From the NCBI GenBank assembly GCA_028554755.1, contig JAPTOF010000002.1:10713001-10777000 (forward strand): a stretch of 64,000 nt of DNA, given 5' to 3'. The DNA is from Cordia subcordata (lineage: Eukaryota; Streptophyta; Magnoliopsida; Boraginales; Cordiaceae). This document shows, one piece after another, positions 11,720 to 25,330 of this stretch. Each line of letters opens with the position of its first letter. The first letter of the stretch is position 1. Made by a program: the position numbers and the translations under genes. The notes beneath the pieces are model-generated. The model worked only from the letters and a program-made list of their open reading frames with translations. It searched no databases and was not told the DNA's origin.

Positions 11720-12253
11720 TGTTTGGGCCAGGAAACCTGTGGGGCAAAGAAGTTTCTATTATTCTTTAGAAGTAAGCGAGGCCATATGAAGGCCCGAACG
11801 AGGAAAGACCCATGGTCAAGGCCCAGGCCTTAATATTGCTCGACATGATACAAGCCTTGACGTTACTTATTGTGGTAAGGATAAACATCATGGATAAACT
11901 TATCCTGTTTATTCAAAGGACACCTACAAAGAGAGGTATGTGATATCTTTACGATAACAGAGTTAATCATCACATTAGTCGATAACGGTGCAGAGAGTGA
12001 GATAAGGAAGAACTCTTTATCTGAAGGTTATAAAAGTATGATCGAGGAGAAAGATAGAGGTATCTCTTTCCCCTCTAAAAACTATATCCGTTCAAACAAC
12101 GCAAAAGAAAGTGCTGACTTGAGCATCGGAAGATCTTCGGCCGGCACCACACCGGTGTCAAGATCTTTCGCCGCTTACCCCACTTTCCTGGTTTTGCAGG
12201 TTACTGGAGCCCAACAGTCCTTGTCTACGAAATTGTAGAAAACCCCATCTACA
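11720..12253 (+). repeat. 3' LTR of the Gypsy element
   Basis: 534 bp, gap-free match to 1182-1715 with about 15 substitutions by eye. The TATA box is at 12029-12035. It is followed by the target duplication gtagc at 12254-12258. Confidence 0.93.
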
Positions 12254-12258
12254 GTAGC

Positions 12259-13840
12259 CAAATGATTTTATCGGATTTGGATGCTGTTTGTATCAATCAC
12301 CCCTCTGCAAAACTGAGCTGATCTCACACTAAGACCCAAGGCGAGAGATGCCAAGAAAATGTATTCTCTAATCATATATCCTTGATTCGTCCAGCTGGGT
12401 TGCCACAAAATCCCACCAAACTAAAAGGTTTCTCCCATCACCAATAACTTACTATATTTGCTGAGGGATAACATTTACATCACGAAAGCTCATCATTTTT
12501 TTCAATGGGCAATTTCAAATAATGAGAAATTTATTAGTGTTGTTACGATGCAGCTGAAAATGGACTATTTTTCTTTTTCTAATTTAGATCTTAATAAAAT
12601 TAAAATAAAAAATGTGTTCTATCAACTGCGTTTCGCTTTTTCTAGATTAATTGAGGCACGAAAAAGGACTCATTTATTTGAATTTTTTTTCAAAAAAAAA
12701 AAATCATAGATACATATACAGGTCGAAATTTGGCCGGAACATAGGAGGCTCAAAAGTGGCAAAACGGAAGAGACTTCAAACTATCGAGACCAAAACGATT
12801 GCGAGATCAGCTGCACAATCTCTCTCATCTTTCACCGTCTTTATAACATAATATATACCACTCATAACTGTACCAGAAATATCTAGAAAAGAATTAAAAG
12901 AGAAAAGTATCACAATGTACACAACTGCAAAGTTTAGCTATTCTTTCATATTCATCAATTACCAATGTGTGCATAAAAGTAATCTGTTTAATAAAATTGC
13001 AAGGTGTGAAATAGTAATATGTTTGGGTAGATTGTGTGGTGTCACTATGTTTGTAAATTTAAGTATATTAATTACTAATTGGAAAAGATTGCCTTGTCTA
13101 GAGTTAACAATGCCTCTAAATATAAACTGCTCCGATTCAAACTAGGCTTGAAGCTGATGTATTATAGACATGGAGTTTCATTCACTATGCATTAAGGGGA
13201 ATTACACCGTCTATAGCTTGAGGTTTACTTTCATATGTTGCATTAATTTCAAGATATCCTTAGTCAATAATTTCTAAATTATTAGATAGAATTTATCTAA
13301 TACAAATTTTGTATTGGTTATGCATCTAATCGTAGTTTTTATAATTTTTAATAAACAATAAAATAAATTGTTTTGCTCCCAAAGTTCCAAAATTTTAATC
13401 CGAATATTCGGACCAAGTTTTACTCTTATGTGAAAATCGAAAGACGTAAATGATAAAAAAGAAAAAAAAAAGAGAGAAAAAGTGAGGCCATTGTTTTCGG
13501 TAGGAAAAAATAATAGATGCAAGTTACAAAAATAGATTGTTGCATAATAAAATACCGTGTGAAAGGGTTTGAGAGAACCTTCTTTCAATATGATTTATCT
13601 AAGATTAAATGGTCTATATTAATACCACAAAAATTGCAAGATGGAATTAATCAATCTTGTATGAGTCAAAATAAGAATGGACAGTTAGCTCCTACTGGAA
13701 GAAATCATTGAAATTGATAAATTTAATATAAGAACAACTAAAAATAATCGATTTTTTTATTAATGAAACTATTAATTTAAAAACTAATTATTATTAAAAC
13801 AATGATTAATTACTTATTGTAACTTATTATACCTGCCATA
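12259..13840. other. AT-rich intergenic stretch
   Basis: No gene, RNA or element with defined ends was recognised. The first 160 bases continue the pre-insertion target of the Gypsy element. The remainder is AT-rich with short chance reading frames. Confidence 0.5.
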
Positions 13841-13879
13841 CAATGTGCATATCATCATCCCGTAGTAGAGGGAGGTCTA

Positions 13880-14351
13880 AGGCTAGTTACGTGGCAATTT
13901 TTTTGAGGATGGTGACTCTTATTCTATCATTTTCTAACAAAGAGTCTAATTGCTGTGAGGTCTCTACAATTGTTCCGAACCCAATAAATTTGCCAAGATT
14001 GTAATTAGCTAACCAGTTTGCAGAATTGTTGACTTTCCTACATGCATTCTTCAAAATGAAACCTCGTCACTGGTTGAGAACTTCTTTGCAATCTTCCATC
14101 ATGAGTGTAAGTTGACTAGATCGTGGAAGTAGATCTTCAGTAAATTTAATCAATTTAATCTTTTTGTACACTTTTGAAAAAACATATAAAGAAATTTCAT
14201 AAGCTTTAGCGTGGGCGGAGGCTAAGACCGCGCATGCGCTGTGAAGAACGTGGGACGGCGTGAACCCAAGATTTTTTTCAGGCAAATGTTTGAAGCAGCC
14301 GAGAGAGAAACGGGTTCCATGTATATTAGCGGTAAGCTTGCTGGCAAACAA
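13880..14351 (-). pseudogene. RNase H-like (RVT_3) relic
   Basis: On the minus strand a 94-codon open frame ends QLTLMMEDCKEVLNQ, then a stop, then continues KNACRKVNNSANWLANYNLG. This is the recognisable C-terminal half of the RNase H-like domain (usually DCR..., REAN..AD.LAN). The N-terminal half is blurred. It resembles the relic at 554-870 in kind but lies on the other strand. It is probably a LINE-derived or gene-derived fossil. Confidence 0.4.
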
Positions 14352-14408
14352 ATCAGAATATGAGAAAATATTATTCTGAAAACTAATTATTCCATGTTAC
14401 TTCTCTTC

Positions 14409-15243
14409 GGTTACATTTAGTATGTTAGAATGGCCTGAAAAAGGAATAGTCATCCCAACTTCTAATTTCCTTTCTTGTGTTTAGTAAGATTAATTAAAGT
14501 TGGAAAACTCATTCCTATGGTATGGCCTTTTTAGGAAAAAGTAAAAAAATCCATTTCTTAACCAAAAGTAAGGAATAAGCATTTCAACTTAAGTAGGAAT
14601 CAATAGAAAATAAAGTTAAATTTAAAAAATAATCTATTTCTTATATATTATTGATCAAGTTCGCAATCATTATTTAAAATAAAAGATTCCAAAAATTTGA
14701 AGAGTAAAAAAATAAAAAGTTAAAAAATTATTTTTTAAAAAAATAAAAGTTTGAAAAATTAATAATAAACATGTCTATTTTCTATTTTTTACTCTAATTT
14801 AGTTGGAAAACATATGGATTGTTATTAGATGGTTAACTTGTCTCTTTTAATTATGTTAAAAAAAGAAAATAAATTGAAATATCATGTTAAAAAAATAGAA
14901 TAAGTAATGTTATATTTTATTACTGATTAAAAGACTGGTAGGAGTATTTTAGTTTATATTAGTATTTGCATAAAATTAGTTGTTTTACACGAACTCAAAT
15001 CTATGCCAAATAAAAGAATAAGTATATTTTTGTTTATAGAATTGATTTTCATTCCTTTCTAACTTATTAAAATAATTTTACCATATATATGAAATAAAAT
15101 GAGTATTCAATTTTAGCTTTTTTTTTTATACCTTTAACTAAACACAAGAAAAGAATAAGTATTTCGTAAGTATTCTGCCTTGAATTCTATTCTGCCTTAA
15201 ATAGCTATTTCTTTCCAAACTGTTCTATCGTACCAAACGAACC
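14409..15243. mobile_element. Non-autonomous TIR element (835 bp)
   Basis: The left end ggttacatttagtatgttag matches the inverted right end, whose reverse complement starts ggttcgtttggtacgatag. About 20 of the first 28 bases agree. The interior is AT-rich and non-coding. I could not settle the target duplication, so superfamily (hAT or other) is open. Confidence 0.55.
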
Positions 15244-15970
15244 TCTTATGACCAACTTTTATTTATGAAGAAGTCAGTCCTATGGATAATATCGATTGAA
15301 CTTTCTTATGTTTGTTCAAAATGCGTCGAACCTTCTTATATAATCAAAATTCTTTCACAATTTTCTTTACTTTCTAAAATATAGCGTATGTCTCCCATTC
15401 TAAATAAAATTTTAGGGGGTTTTGTGCTAAATTTGTTTTTAAAAAAATGAGAATCATGAAGAGGTCAAACTATAAAGGGGTTTGGTTCAATTTAGGTAAA
15501 CCGTTGAGAGTTCAACCTTTTTTTCTTGCAATTTTTATTGATGTCTTTTTTTTTTTTTTTTTTTGGTTAGAAGGAGGATGTACAGACATAAATGAATTCT
15601 TTAATTTCATAAGTCAATTGAGTCTTAATTTCCAATTAAACATTTAGTGATGCTTTCCCCATAAGTCAATTGAGTCTTAATTACATATTTGTGTTATCCT
15701 TGAGGAGTAGTACCACAAGTTTTGTTTTATGTTTTGAAATTCTAAGATTTCTTTCTTATAAAATGTGGCAAACTATAGCTACAAGTGCTGATCTCTGCAT
15801 TTGTGCTTGGAACGATTCATCTTTAATACAAAACAATCAAATTCTAACTTCTTAATATTGACTGTTTCTTACAAAGTATTCTCAAGTGATATTTCATTTA
15901 AAAGATTTCTTTTTCTTTTCCTTTTTCTTTTTGGGATAAAGAGAGGAAACATTAATAAAAATATTACAGT
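15244..15970. other. AT-rich intergenic stretch
   Basis: Contains a T tract near 15548-15564 and a short direct repeat of ataagtcaattgagtcttaa (15609-15628 and 15661-15680). No gene is recognised. Confidence 0.4.
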
Positions 15971-15977
15971 AACCTCT

Positions 15978-16800
15978 TTGGCCCTATTTGGTAACAGTGT
16001 TTTAAGTAGTATTTAGTGTCTTGACCAAGTCAAAATACTACTTCCTCCTATTTTGGTTGTTTGGTAAAACAATGTTTTAAGTAGTGTTTTTAATCTAAAT
16101 AATATTTGAAGTAGTGTTTGTAAAAAACTAATATTATTAGCATTTCAAAGTAGAGTTTAGTGTTTCACCTTTTTTTGGCAATACTACCCTCTCTCTAATA
16201 TCTTTTTGGTAATTGTACCCTCTATCTAATTTCGTTTATATTTTTACATTTTCTTTCATGAATATAAATACAAAAGAACACAAAAATTAATTTGAAATTC
16301 TATCTATATCAAAATATATTAAAAAGCATAGGTCTTATTTGTCCATTCATTAATTTTTCGAAAATATAAATTTTCAATCAATTAAAATATTTCTATAATA
16401 AAAAATATTTCTTTATAATATTAATAAAATTAATTTTTAAAAAAGTAATTTTATTATGCTTTATTAATGAAATATTATTTTAAGAAAAATATATTTAATT
16501 ATAAAATAAATTATCTTAATTATTTTATTAATAATAATAATTTATTATTATTATTATTATCATCATCACCACCACCATCACAACAATAATAACCCGATAC
16601 TAGTGTCTTTTTTGTCAATTTGCATTCGCCAGCTACCCCAAAAGCGAGTTTTATCAAACACATCTAAAACAATCCGCTAGTGAAACAGCTATCCGCTAAC
16701 CGCTAAAACACAACAGCTATTCATTACCCAAATTGCTATCCGCTACTCAAACAGTTATCTGCTACCTAATCTGCTAATTGCGCCGAGTGTTTCTCAAAGT
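15978..16800. repeat. MITE-like repeat, copy 1
   Basis: Starts near ggccctatttggtaacagtg and ends in a block rich in gctatccgctaa motifs typical of many dicot hAT-like MITEs. Its interior aligns in order with 17185-17770 (agtgttt, ttctttcatgaatataaat, ataataaaaaatattt, ataacccgatac, gtcttttt). A TTA/TCA/CCA trinucleotide tract lies at about 16535-16590. It does not code for protein. Confidence 0.45.
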
Positions 16801-17097
16801 TATATAAAACTTCATATGGTCTTAAATTCACGAATACTTCTATGATATTAAAGAATATTGCTAATATTCTTAATACTTTGTGACATTTTTCAAACTATAA
16901 GAATATTAACAAATTTTAAAATGTAAAAAATTTCATACAACTTTGACAAAAGTACTTTTATCAAAATTTTATAAAAATTAACAGAGTAGATTACAATCCG
17001 CTATAAAACAATCTATGGGCTGGACGTCCCCCACCAACCCTAAAGGATCCTAAGAAGAAAAGAAAAGCATCTAATTGGAAAGTACTTACCACTTTAC

Positions 17098-17131
17098 ATT
17101 TTTATTTTATTTTATTTTATTTTATTTTATT
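17098..17131. repeat. (TTTTA)n microsatellite
   Basis: About seven tandem ttttatt-type pentamer units between the two MITE-like copies. Confidence 0.85.
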
Positions 17132-17184
17132 CCTGAACCACTTGCCAATATAAGAAGGAAATGTAGGTTGGGACCAGACTGACT

Positions 17185-17770
17185 TGGCAGCCCTTCGCAA
17201 CCAACTTAAGCACTCAAAATCTAGCTACATTCAGTGTTTCAATTTTTTTTACAATCCTATCCTTATTTTAATAATTTTTTAGTAATTTCACAATTCATCT
17301 ATCTCTCTCTATGCTTTTGCATTTCTTTCACAAATATAAATTTGAAATAATATAAAAATTAATTTCAATTCCTATCCACATAAAAAAATATCAAAAAGGG
17401 CAAGTCTTGTTCTTCCTTGTATCATTTTTTCGACAAAATAAAATTTCAATCAATTAAATGATACTTCTATAATAAAAAATATTTTTATAATATTATTAAA
17501 ATTAATTTATAAAAATTAATTATCTTATTTTAATAATAATAGTAACAACTATAGTTATTATAGCAACAATAACGCGATACAAATGTCTTTTTATGTCATT
17601 TTACATTCAACAACTAATCTAATGGCTAACTTTATCGAAAATATTTTATTCAATCAACTAGCTAAATAATATTTAAAATTAAACAGCTATCACTATCCAA
17701 ATCCCTTTAAGTTGCTCAAACAACTATCAGCTACTCTAACAACTAATTTTGCTGAATAAGTCCTTAGTTA
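17185..17770. repeat. MITE-like repeat, copy 2
   Basis: A diverged and shorter copy of the repeat at 15978-16800 in the same orientation. It ends in aacagctatc, caactatcagctac and ctgaataagtccttag. Exact ends are not defined. Confidence 0.45.
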
Positions 17771-17850
17771 TAGACAGCAATTTATTACATTAATTAAGCA
17801 CATTATTTAAAAGTTTAAATTTAGAAAGAGGGGTTTGTTATATTTGTTTA

Positions 17851-17880
17851 CTAGTATGTCACCCGTGCGATTGCATGGAA
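17851..17880 (-). other. Helitron 3' terminus with hairpin
   Basis: CTAG end, and a short stem with loop gatt formed by cccgtgc and gcatgg with G-T pairs and one or two mismatches. The same end is repeated at 39562 and, in variant form, at 49751. Confidence 0.8.
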
Positions 17881-18020
17881 TATTTCATAAGTAATATGAT
17901 ATATTAGAATCATTTAGTTTTTTAACCATTAAAACATTTGAAACAAATAATACAGTGTGCTATTTATTGAATGATGTTAGAAAAGAGTGAAGTAATGTAA
18001 ATGAAGGAAAATAACAAAAT

Positions 18021-21000
18021 TTAATTCAAATTCTGAAAAATTTCCCGGAATACAACATTTTCAGTTTTGTTTGAGGGGACACCTTCATCATCATGAATTA
18101 AAATTTTTAGACCTTTTTTGTTTGTAACCCTTGAAACAACGACATAAAATTGTCCATGCATGAATACGGGCTGGGGCAAGTATAATCCAACATTTGACAG
18201 TGATTGTCCTTGACTTTTGTTGATTATCATTGCATATGATACGACGATTGGGAATTGGCGTCTCTGTAACTTGAATGACAAATCAGAATCTGATAGAGTT
18301 AGTACCATTCTTGGAATGAAAACTTTTTCTCCAGATTTAGAACCATTCATAATTTCTGCCTCGAGTACATACTTACCCAATTGAGTGATAACCAACCTTG
18401 TGCCATTGCATAAACCAACACTTTAATCTACATTTCTTACCAACATAACTGGTACACCAACTTTGAGTTTTAAAGTATGATTTGGCAACTAGAACACTTG
18501 ATACTATTCAAGAAAGCTGGAGTAATCAAATCTTGATGACTATCAGCAGTCCCATCAGCAGTCTCATTAGCTTTGCAGACACTATCAAAACTCAGATAGA
18601 TATGTTCTTCTCCTGGTATCATTGAAAGAATGAAATCATTGATCCTTGCAAAATCTTCAAGTGTTGGTGCTAGAATGGCTCAATCTTGAAGATATTTTGC
18701 ATCCTTGTATTTCTCCAATAGATCAGGGTATGTGTTTTGAACGATTGCAGACAAAGGATTTGTAAAATCTTTGATTAAAAGATCATCAGGAATTTCAATC
18801 ACCATATCATCATCAATATAACTGGGTGTGGAGCCATCCCCAACACTTAATATCCATTCTGAAAACTGCTTCAAATTTGCGGCATCTTCTTTAGAAGGGC
18901 ATGATAGCAATCTCATGTTTTTTGAAAGACGCAACACTTGACAATGTTTCCAAAGATAGGATGAGCATAAAGAAGCATTTACTATATCATCTCTACTTCC
19001 TTTTGGTATGACTGGTAGTATTTGTCTAAAGTCCCCTCCAAAAATGAGAACTTTTCCTCCAAAGGGAAGATTTCGATTGTTAGGATTTGAAAATCGAAGT
19101 ACATTCTTAAGATTTCTATCAAGTGCTTCAAAACAATATCAATTAAACATAGGTGCTTCATCCCAAATAGTAGCCTTTGCCTTTACCAACAGATCAACCA
19201 AGTCACTCCCTTGCCTAATATTGCATGTTGAATCCTCATTCACACACAATGGAATAGCAAAACGCGAATGGGTTGTGCGATTGCCAGGTATCAATAACGA
19301 AGCTCCACTTGAAGCAACAATAAGAATAATCTCACCTTGTGAATGCAAAGCCGAAGTCAATGTCTTCCAAAGGTAGGTTTTTCCAGTTCCTCCATGGCCA
19401 TAAATGAAGAACACACCTCTATCACCCTTCATTATTGCATGGAACAAAGTTTCATAAATTTTTTTTCTGATTAGCATTTAAGCTACCAAGTAATTCAGAA
19501 TGTTGTTTTGCAAGAGCTGCTCTATCATAACAAAGCTCATCTTGGACCAATTTGTTTTGAAATTGTGCCACATTAATATCTGTTGGAAATGGAAGTGGAG
19601 GACAATCTTTTAAACTTCTTCAATTGTTTCTCAATATCTTTTCAAGTTCACAAAGAGTGAGATTCTTCAACTAATCATCATCAAACTGCAAATCTACAGA
19701 ATAAATGTCATCCAATTTAGTAATTATTATATAAAATATCTATTATAAGAAAATGTACAAAAATAATTGATCTAATAGGAAACAGAGAATAGTATAAGTA
19801 ATATACATAAGGTATTATAAATTACAAATTTATTACCATCGTACTTCAAAAGTCTGCGTTGTTTATATAACATGTCTTCACTTAAAATGTTTCAAGTATT
19901 GGCCCACACACGTTCTGGACTGGATAGTGAATTGGAAATTAACAAGGAGCAAAACATATTTCGCAATTCATTTCGTGACCCCTATAATGATGCTTCAATG
20001 ATCGCTTCGATATATTCTTTGTCATCATCTATCACACCAAGTGCGTAGCATGCTTCTTTGTAAGTGGGATAAACAACTCCATCAACAGTATGAATATCAT
20101 CAAAAGATGTGCAACCTTTGACGACGTTTAACAAAATTCGCATGTAATACAATTCCCTAGAGCTAGGGTGTACGTATATCAATCTCCCAGTTGCAAAGCC
20201 TTGCTTCCTGGGCTTCCATATACGGTTATCTCTATTCCACATGAACTTTGATGCAAATTCTGCATAAGTTAATGATCTAGCATGAGGATACACCTGGTTG
20301 CATTTCATCCATTGTTTAAATTTTGATTATGCAACTGATGGTTTCTTAACAACAGCATCAATAGAGTCATTGTCTCGAAAAATAACTTGCTATTCATCTT
20401 CAAGATGTGAACTCAATCTTTCAACTGTTGGATCTCGCATAGTAATTTCAAATTGAAAGATTCTCCACATTGCTTCACATGGAGAAATATACCTACAATA
20501 ATAGTACATTTTGATTTCGTCAACCTGAAGATCTTTATCATTAGTTGATTGCTAGAACAATGTTGCTGTGATATGGTCATGACCTTTGTTGATGTACTTG
20601 AACAAATACTTGATGGATCGAGATTTATTGCACCATTCAATGTTGATATGAGCTTGATATTTAAGCAAAAATCTTGCGTTGTATGGAACAACGTATCGGT
20701 TATCAAGCAACAAATCACCCTTCTTTACAGTTCTACCATCGTTCCTTCTTCTATATACAAGATAACCTTGATCATCTATTATTGTTTTTCCCACAATACT
20801 TCTAGGATAATGTTTTAAACACCTATTGTCAACCATACATGGAGAATTCATATTTGCAGCACCACATGGACCATGAATCATAAAATTTTGGACAGCTTCA
20901 TACAATTTTGGATTCTTTTCCTTGTCTGGTATCTCAGCACATATGATGTTGTCAATTGACTCTATTGAAGGCCATTTAGCTTTTGGGGCCATGAAGAGTA

Positions 21001-24000
21001 GAATATGAACATGGGTAGACCCCTTTTTTGAAACTCTATAGTATACACCACTGGAATAAAAAAAATTGAAATTGATCAATAACGTAAATTTAAATTAAAA
21101 AACATATGAATAATGTATTGTGAAATAACATTATTGAGACTAACTTGCTTGAACAGGTCCGAGAATTTTATTTTTAGTCAGGTCATGCCGAAGTTGGTCA
21201 ACCTTTACTTTGAATACTCCAGAAACAATTTTTGGTCGATCAGCTAGTTGCAGTCCCACCTTCGAAACAACTCTTTTGATTTTAGACCAGTTCAGGTTGC
21301 AAGTAAATGTTATGAACCAATCTAGATATCCAGCCTATTTGCAAATAGCCATTGCATCTTGATAATTTTGCACCATATAACGTGCTCCACCAATAAATGA
21401 AGATGGTAAAATAACCCGTTTTCCAATAGAAGTAGGGGTCGTTTCTCCTCAAGTGATTGCATATGTTAAACCTTTGTAACATTCAGTTGTAAACTACGAC
21501 TGATGGGTTCTAAAAAAAGTCATACGCTCACTCTCCATCATTGTGTACCCGTCGACACTAAATTGTTGCAATAACCGTTCGCCAAATAAAATGGTTGGTG
21601 ATTCACGATCTCACATCTGAAGCCTAAAAGCCAAAACTCCCGAATAGTGAGTCTAACCCTCTTTTGTGGTGGTTTGCAATTCCTATGTAATACATCAACA
21701 TTGTAACCATCTTCACCATAAGGAACCAAAATAGGATATTGCATTGGCAAGTATAAAGGATGCAACTCATTAATACGCTTCAAATGCCCAACACACGTCT
21801 CCACAATAATATCCCTTTTTTTGTCCAATTCTCCAATATCGCCCATAATTAATGCAGCCCCTTCATTGGCAGTAGGAAGATTGTACGTTCTGCTATCCTT
21901 AGTTCGCTTCCCAATCAACTTCAACTTCAGTGATTGATTTTGATCTAATTGGAACCTATCCCGTGCCATACGAAAAGACTGTGCTATAGGGTTATGTTCA
22001 TCAAACATTGTCTTCAGATTTTGAACAATTTCCATTTCAAACGATCCATTAACCCTAGTGTGACTGCAAAATTAAAAAGAACATTATGAATTGATATAAC
22101 AACCATCAATAACATTATGTTAAATATACATATTATTTAATCAATGTTTGTAATCTTGAGATGTTTACCTCATTGCTTTCAATCTATTTGAAACTTCATT
22201 ATTGGTATCATGAATGTACAATTGAGCAAACTTCGGTGGTGATCTTTCAGAAGGAAGCAAACTTCCTATTCGATAGTAATTCTGACCATGCAATTTGAAA
22301 ACATAAGGTCCTTGTCTTCGATTAATTGGCATATCAATTCAAGCACCCATTGAAGTGACTGAAAACATCATATTGTAAGCACGGATATTTTCTATAAAAT
22401 GTTTACTCAATGGATAATCCTTTGTGATTAGCAGGGACTTCAAGAATTCTGGTGGATTATTTAGAAAAGGTAGTCGAACCTTTCCATTTGAACAACATAA
22501 GGAAAATTATGGCTTTTTGGGTTTTCTATCTTCCCAATCCTCCCACTATACCACATGTTGGCGCCACAATGTTGACATTGATAAACAAGATCTCCTATGT
22601 CAGCATATTCTATGTAACAAAACAATTAAAAAAGAAAGTTATAATTTATAAGAGGTGTATTCATAATGTACGTTATAATGTCACAAAATTATGTTAATAA
22701 CACATTACTTATAACTTACGTTCACAAACCATTATTTCTGTGTCGAATTCCTCTATGACAACTGGCAGAAAAAATATACGATTAGATGAAAGTGTGAAAC
22801 ATAATTTTTACATCTACATTGAAAATGGTTAGTATATTGTTAAAAGAAATTTAAGAATACAATTATACCTGTGTAAGTGTCATCTTCATTTTCAATACTA
22901 TTATCATTCATTTCAGGAGGATATGCATTTTGAACAAATCTTTCTAAAAAAATATAAAAATTTTAGATTAACAATTAATTGATATAGAAATGATAATCAT
23001 TATCAATCATCAATCATTTAATTATAAAATTAAAAATTTTGAATATACCTCCTATAGTATGGGTATTATTATCTGAACCATTGATAATAGAACTCAACTC
23101 GCAAATGGATTGTTGAAAGGTAGTTGCATTTTGTTGGTGGGTTGCAAAACTACCATTTGATGTTGAATAACGTGACAAAGGATCTGGCTTCGAATTTTGC
23201 ATCCAGTTAATGAAACCATCATTTTCATCAGAATTTGAAAAATTATTAGAAAGATTTACTACACAATTAGATATATCAGCAAGTCATGGCCTTTTAGGTC
23301 TCCCTTTTCTGACAACACTTTTTGACCCTAATGAAGTATTGTTATTTTCCTTGTCTAACAATTGATAATTAAACAACCCAATAATTGGCGTAGAGCCACT
23401 GCAACTTGAAACATTACTTTTGCCAAATAGTTTGTTTTTTTTCTAGACTGATCACGTAATATAGATTTCGAAGAACCTCCCATATCAGATGTTGATCCTG
23501 AGAATTAAAAAAATGATAGTAAGAAATATGTGTAGTAATTAAAAAAAAAAAAGAATTCGTGTAAAAACATGCTTTTCAAGAATAATATAAGACCAATTAC
23601 CTCTTATACGTTTTGCATGCATAATGTCCTTTCTTGTAGATCGAGCAAGTTTGTGGTCGTGTGATAGATTAGATTCACAATTGACATTTTCAATATCCAT
23701 ACATGCAAAAGGAGTATCCAAGTTACAGATTCGAAAAACAAATTTGAATTAACTTGAGGATTATTTTGCATTGTTTTAGGCGTCAATTCTAACGTCACTC
23801 TTTTCAAAGTGGATGGATAGTTCATTTTAGTATTAGTTAAATTTGAAAATGGGTAGGAATGAACATCAGCGTTGGGAGTATTACAGCCATATGAGTTTTG
23901 CAATTTTGATGTTCCTGGATAAATTTGAGATAAACAAAGTTAGTACAATTTCAAATAAAGTCATATACAAATAAAATAAATAGAAAATAAAATAACATGT

Positions 24001-24090
24001 ATAAGTCAAACCGTTATCCCGTCTCATTTGTAGTACATCTTTTCTAAAGGCGCATGCATTCGTTTTTTTTTTTTTATCAAAATGTTCCAT
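18021..24090 (-). pseudogene. Helitron Rep-helicase (RepHel), decayed
   Basis: Minus-strand segments in order match a plant Helitron replicase. First is a lysine-rich N-terminus (24090). Next comes a zinc-finger-like QCQHCGANMWY segment near 22570 and the HFIENIRAYNMMFS region near 22400. The Helitron_like_N domain follows (22035 to 21538, LPMQYPILVPYGEDGY). The HUH Rep nuclease has HVH at 21005-21013 and the paired tyrosines in KYLFKYINKGHD near 20577-20617. Last is a Pif1-type helicase with Walker A GHGGTGKT near 19376-19400, Walker B IWDEAPM and GGDFRQILPVIP near 19020, ending SYAMIINKSQGQSL and VVSRVTNKKGL. The protein would nick and unwind DNA for rolling-circle transposition. Multiple stops and frame changes, plus likely introns, mean it is not functional as read. 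Confidence 0.85.
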
Positions 24091-24454
24091 AGAAAACGTT
24101 TCCTGAGAATTAAAATTTTCATATAGTTAAAATAATTGAAAATTAAATTTAAAATTCAAAACAAAAGGTAATCCTATAAGATTGATGTTATAAAAATTTC
24201 ATATGCTTTCACACGTAAAATGCAATATAAAAAGAAAAAAAAAGAAAGATATCATCAAATAAAAAAAAAAAAGACTTTAATATGTCACATAAGATTTCTC
24301 ATAAAAAAAATAGTTGGCCAAACCAAAGGGATAAATATATTTAATTTAATATTTATCTTACGAATAAAAATAATAAAAACTTACAAATAGAATAATTGAA
24401 CCTCGTTTAGTGCTCTGCACACATTTATATTTTTATGTTCACCTATACAATACA

Positions 24455-24800
24455 CTATCAAAGAAGTTAAAAGACCTTCAAAAAGTAGTATATAAAAATT
24501 AGCAATATAAGAAAGGAAATGGAATATAGGATTTTCAGCAAATATATGGTCAGGGCCCAATTAATGAACATGTTGTAATTTGCAAGGACGCACTTTAATA
24601 ACATTTTGGGTCAATAGGAAAATACGAAAATGAATATTTGCTTTTACCCTGTGGATTGCTCATTTATACCATTTAGTGAGTAACCAAATACAATAAAGTG
24701 AAATTGACAACGAAAATTTTATATATCTGAAGAAGTTAAAAGACCTTCAAAAGATAGTATATAAAAAATAGAAATATAAGAAAGGAAATGGATTATATAT
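24455..24800. repeat. Direct repeat (about 75 bp) upstream of RepHel
   Basis: gaagttaaaagaccttcaaa followed by a shared tagtatataaaa and aagaaaggaaatgga block occurs at about 24460-24525 and again at about 24732-24797. It is non-coding Helitron interior. Confidence 0.6.
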
Positions 24801-25330
24801 ATTAATAAGAAAATTAATTTAAGCTTATTATAATAAACGCATTGAAAAGCATACCTGTCTGCTCATGATGAGTGAAATAAATTAAAATCAAATTTCAAGT
24901 TTTCCAAAGCTATTACAAAAATTCTATTACAAGAAAATTATTGGGCACCACTTCTATTATGAAGGCTTATAGAGAGAAGACAAGTTATTAACACAGTTAT
25001 AGGGTAACATTACCTGTGTAGTCGGGATGATTTTATGCACGAAAAAGTCTATTATCTTCTTCCACTTGATCTGTCCGCATGTGCTCGATAACAATCAAAT
25101 TTAATTTTCATTAGTACTATATATATAAGTATGCAAAAAATAATAATAATATTGAAATCACTATAAATAAAAAACTGTTATGGATGAAATAAATAACAAA
25201 ATAGTCTTTACGGCATATTTAGAATTTTTCTTTTGTACCAAAGTTTCTAGCCTCTCCATTTCGTATCACAACACAATGGTCTAAATTCTTGAATTCTATA
25301 ACCATATCAACACAAAGTGAAATAATTATC

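Larger units (their letters stand above)
1182..12253 (+). mobile_element. Complete Tat-lineage Ty3/Gypsy LTR retrotransposon (11.07 kb)
   Basis: The element has two 534-bp LTRs (TG...CA), a matching 5-bp target duplication, a PBS, a gag-pro-RT-RNase H-integrase order and a G-rich polypurine tract. Three traits place it in the Tat group (Retand/Ogre/Grande-like): a second, archaeal-type RNase H between the first RNase H and integrase, an unusually long spacer between integrase and the 3' LTR, and an antisense reading frame in that spacer. By hand count the LTRs differ at about 15 of 534 positions with no indel, so insertion is fairly recent, on the order of a million years under usual plant rates. 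In-frame stops in gag and pol mean this copy cannot make its own polyprotein, but partners could mobilise it. Confidence 0.93.

Noticed and set aside
15447..16016. Cluster of short plus-strand frames with hydrophobic stretches
   Set aside because: AT-rich DNA rich in TTT codons gives false membrane-like readings. No splice-linked or conserved pattern.
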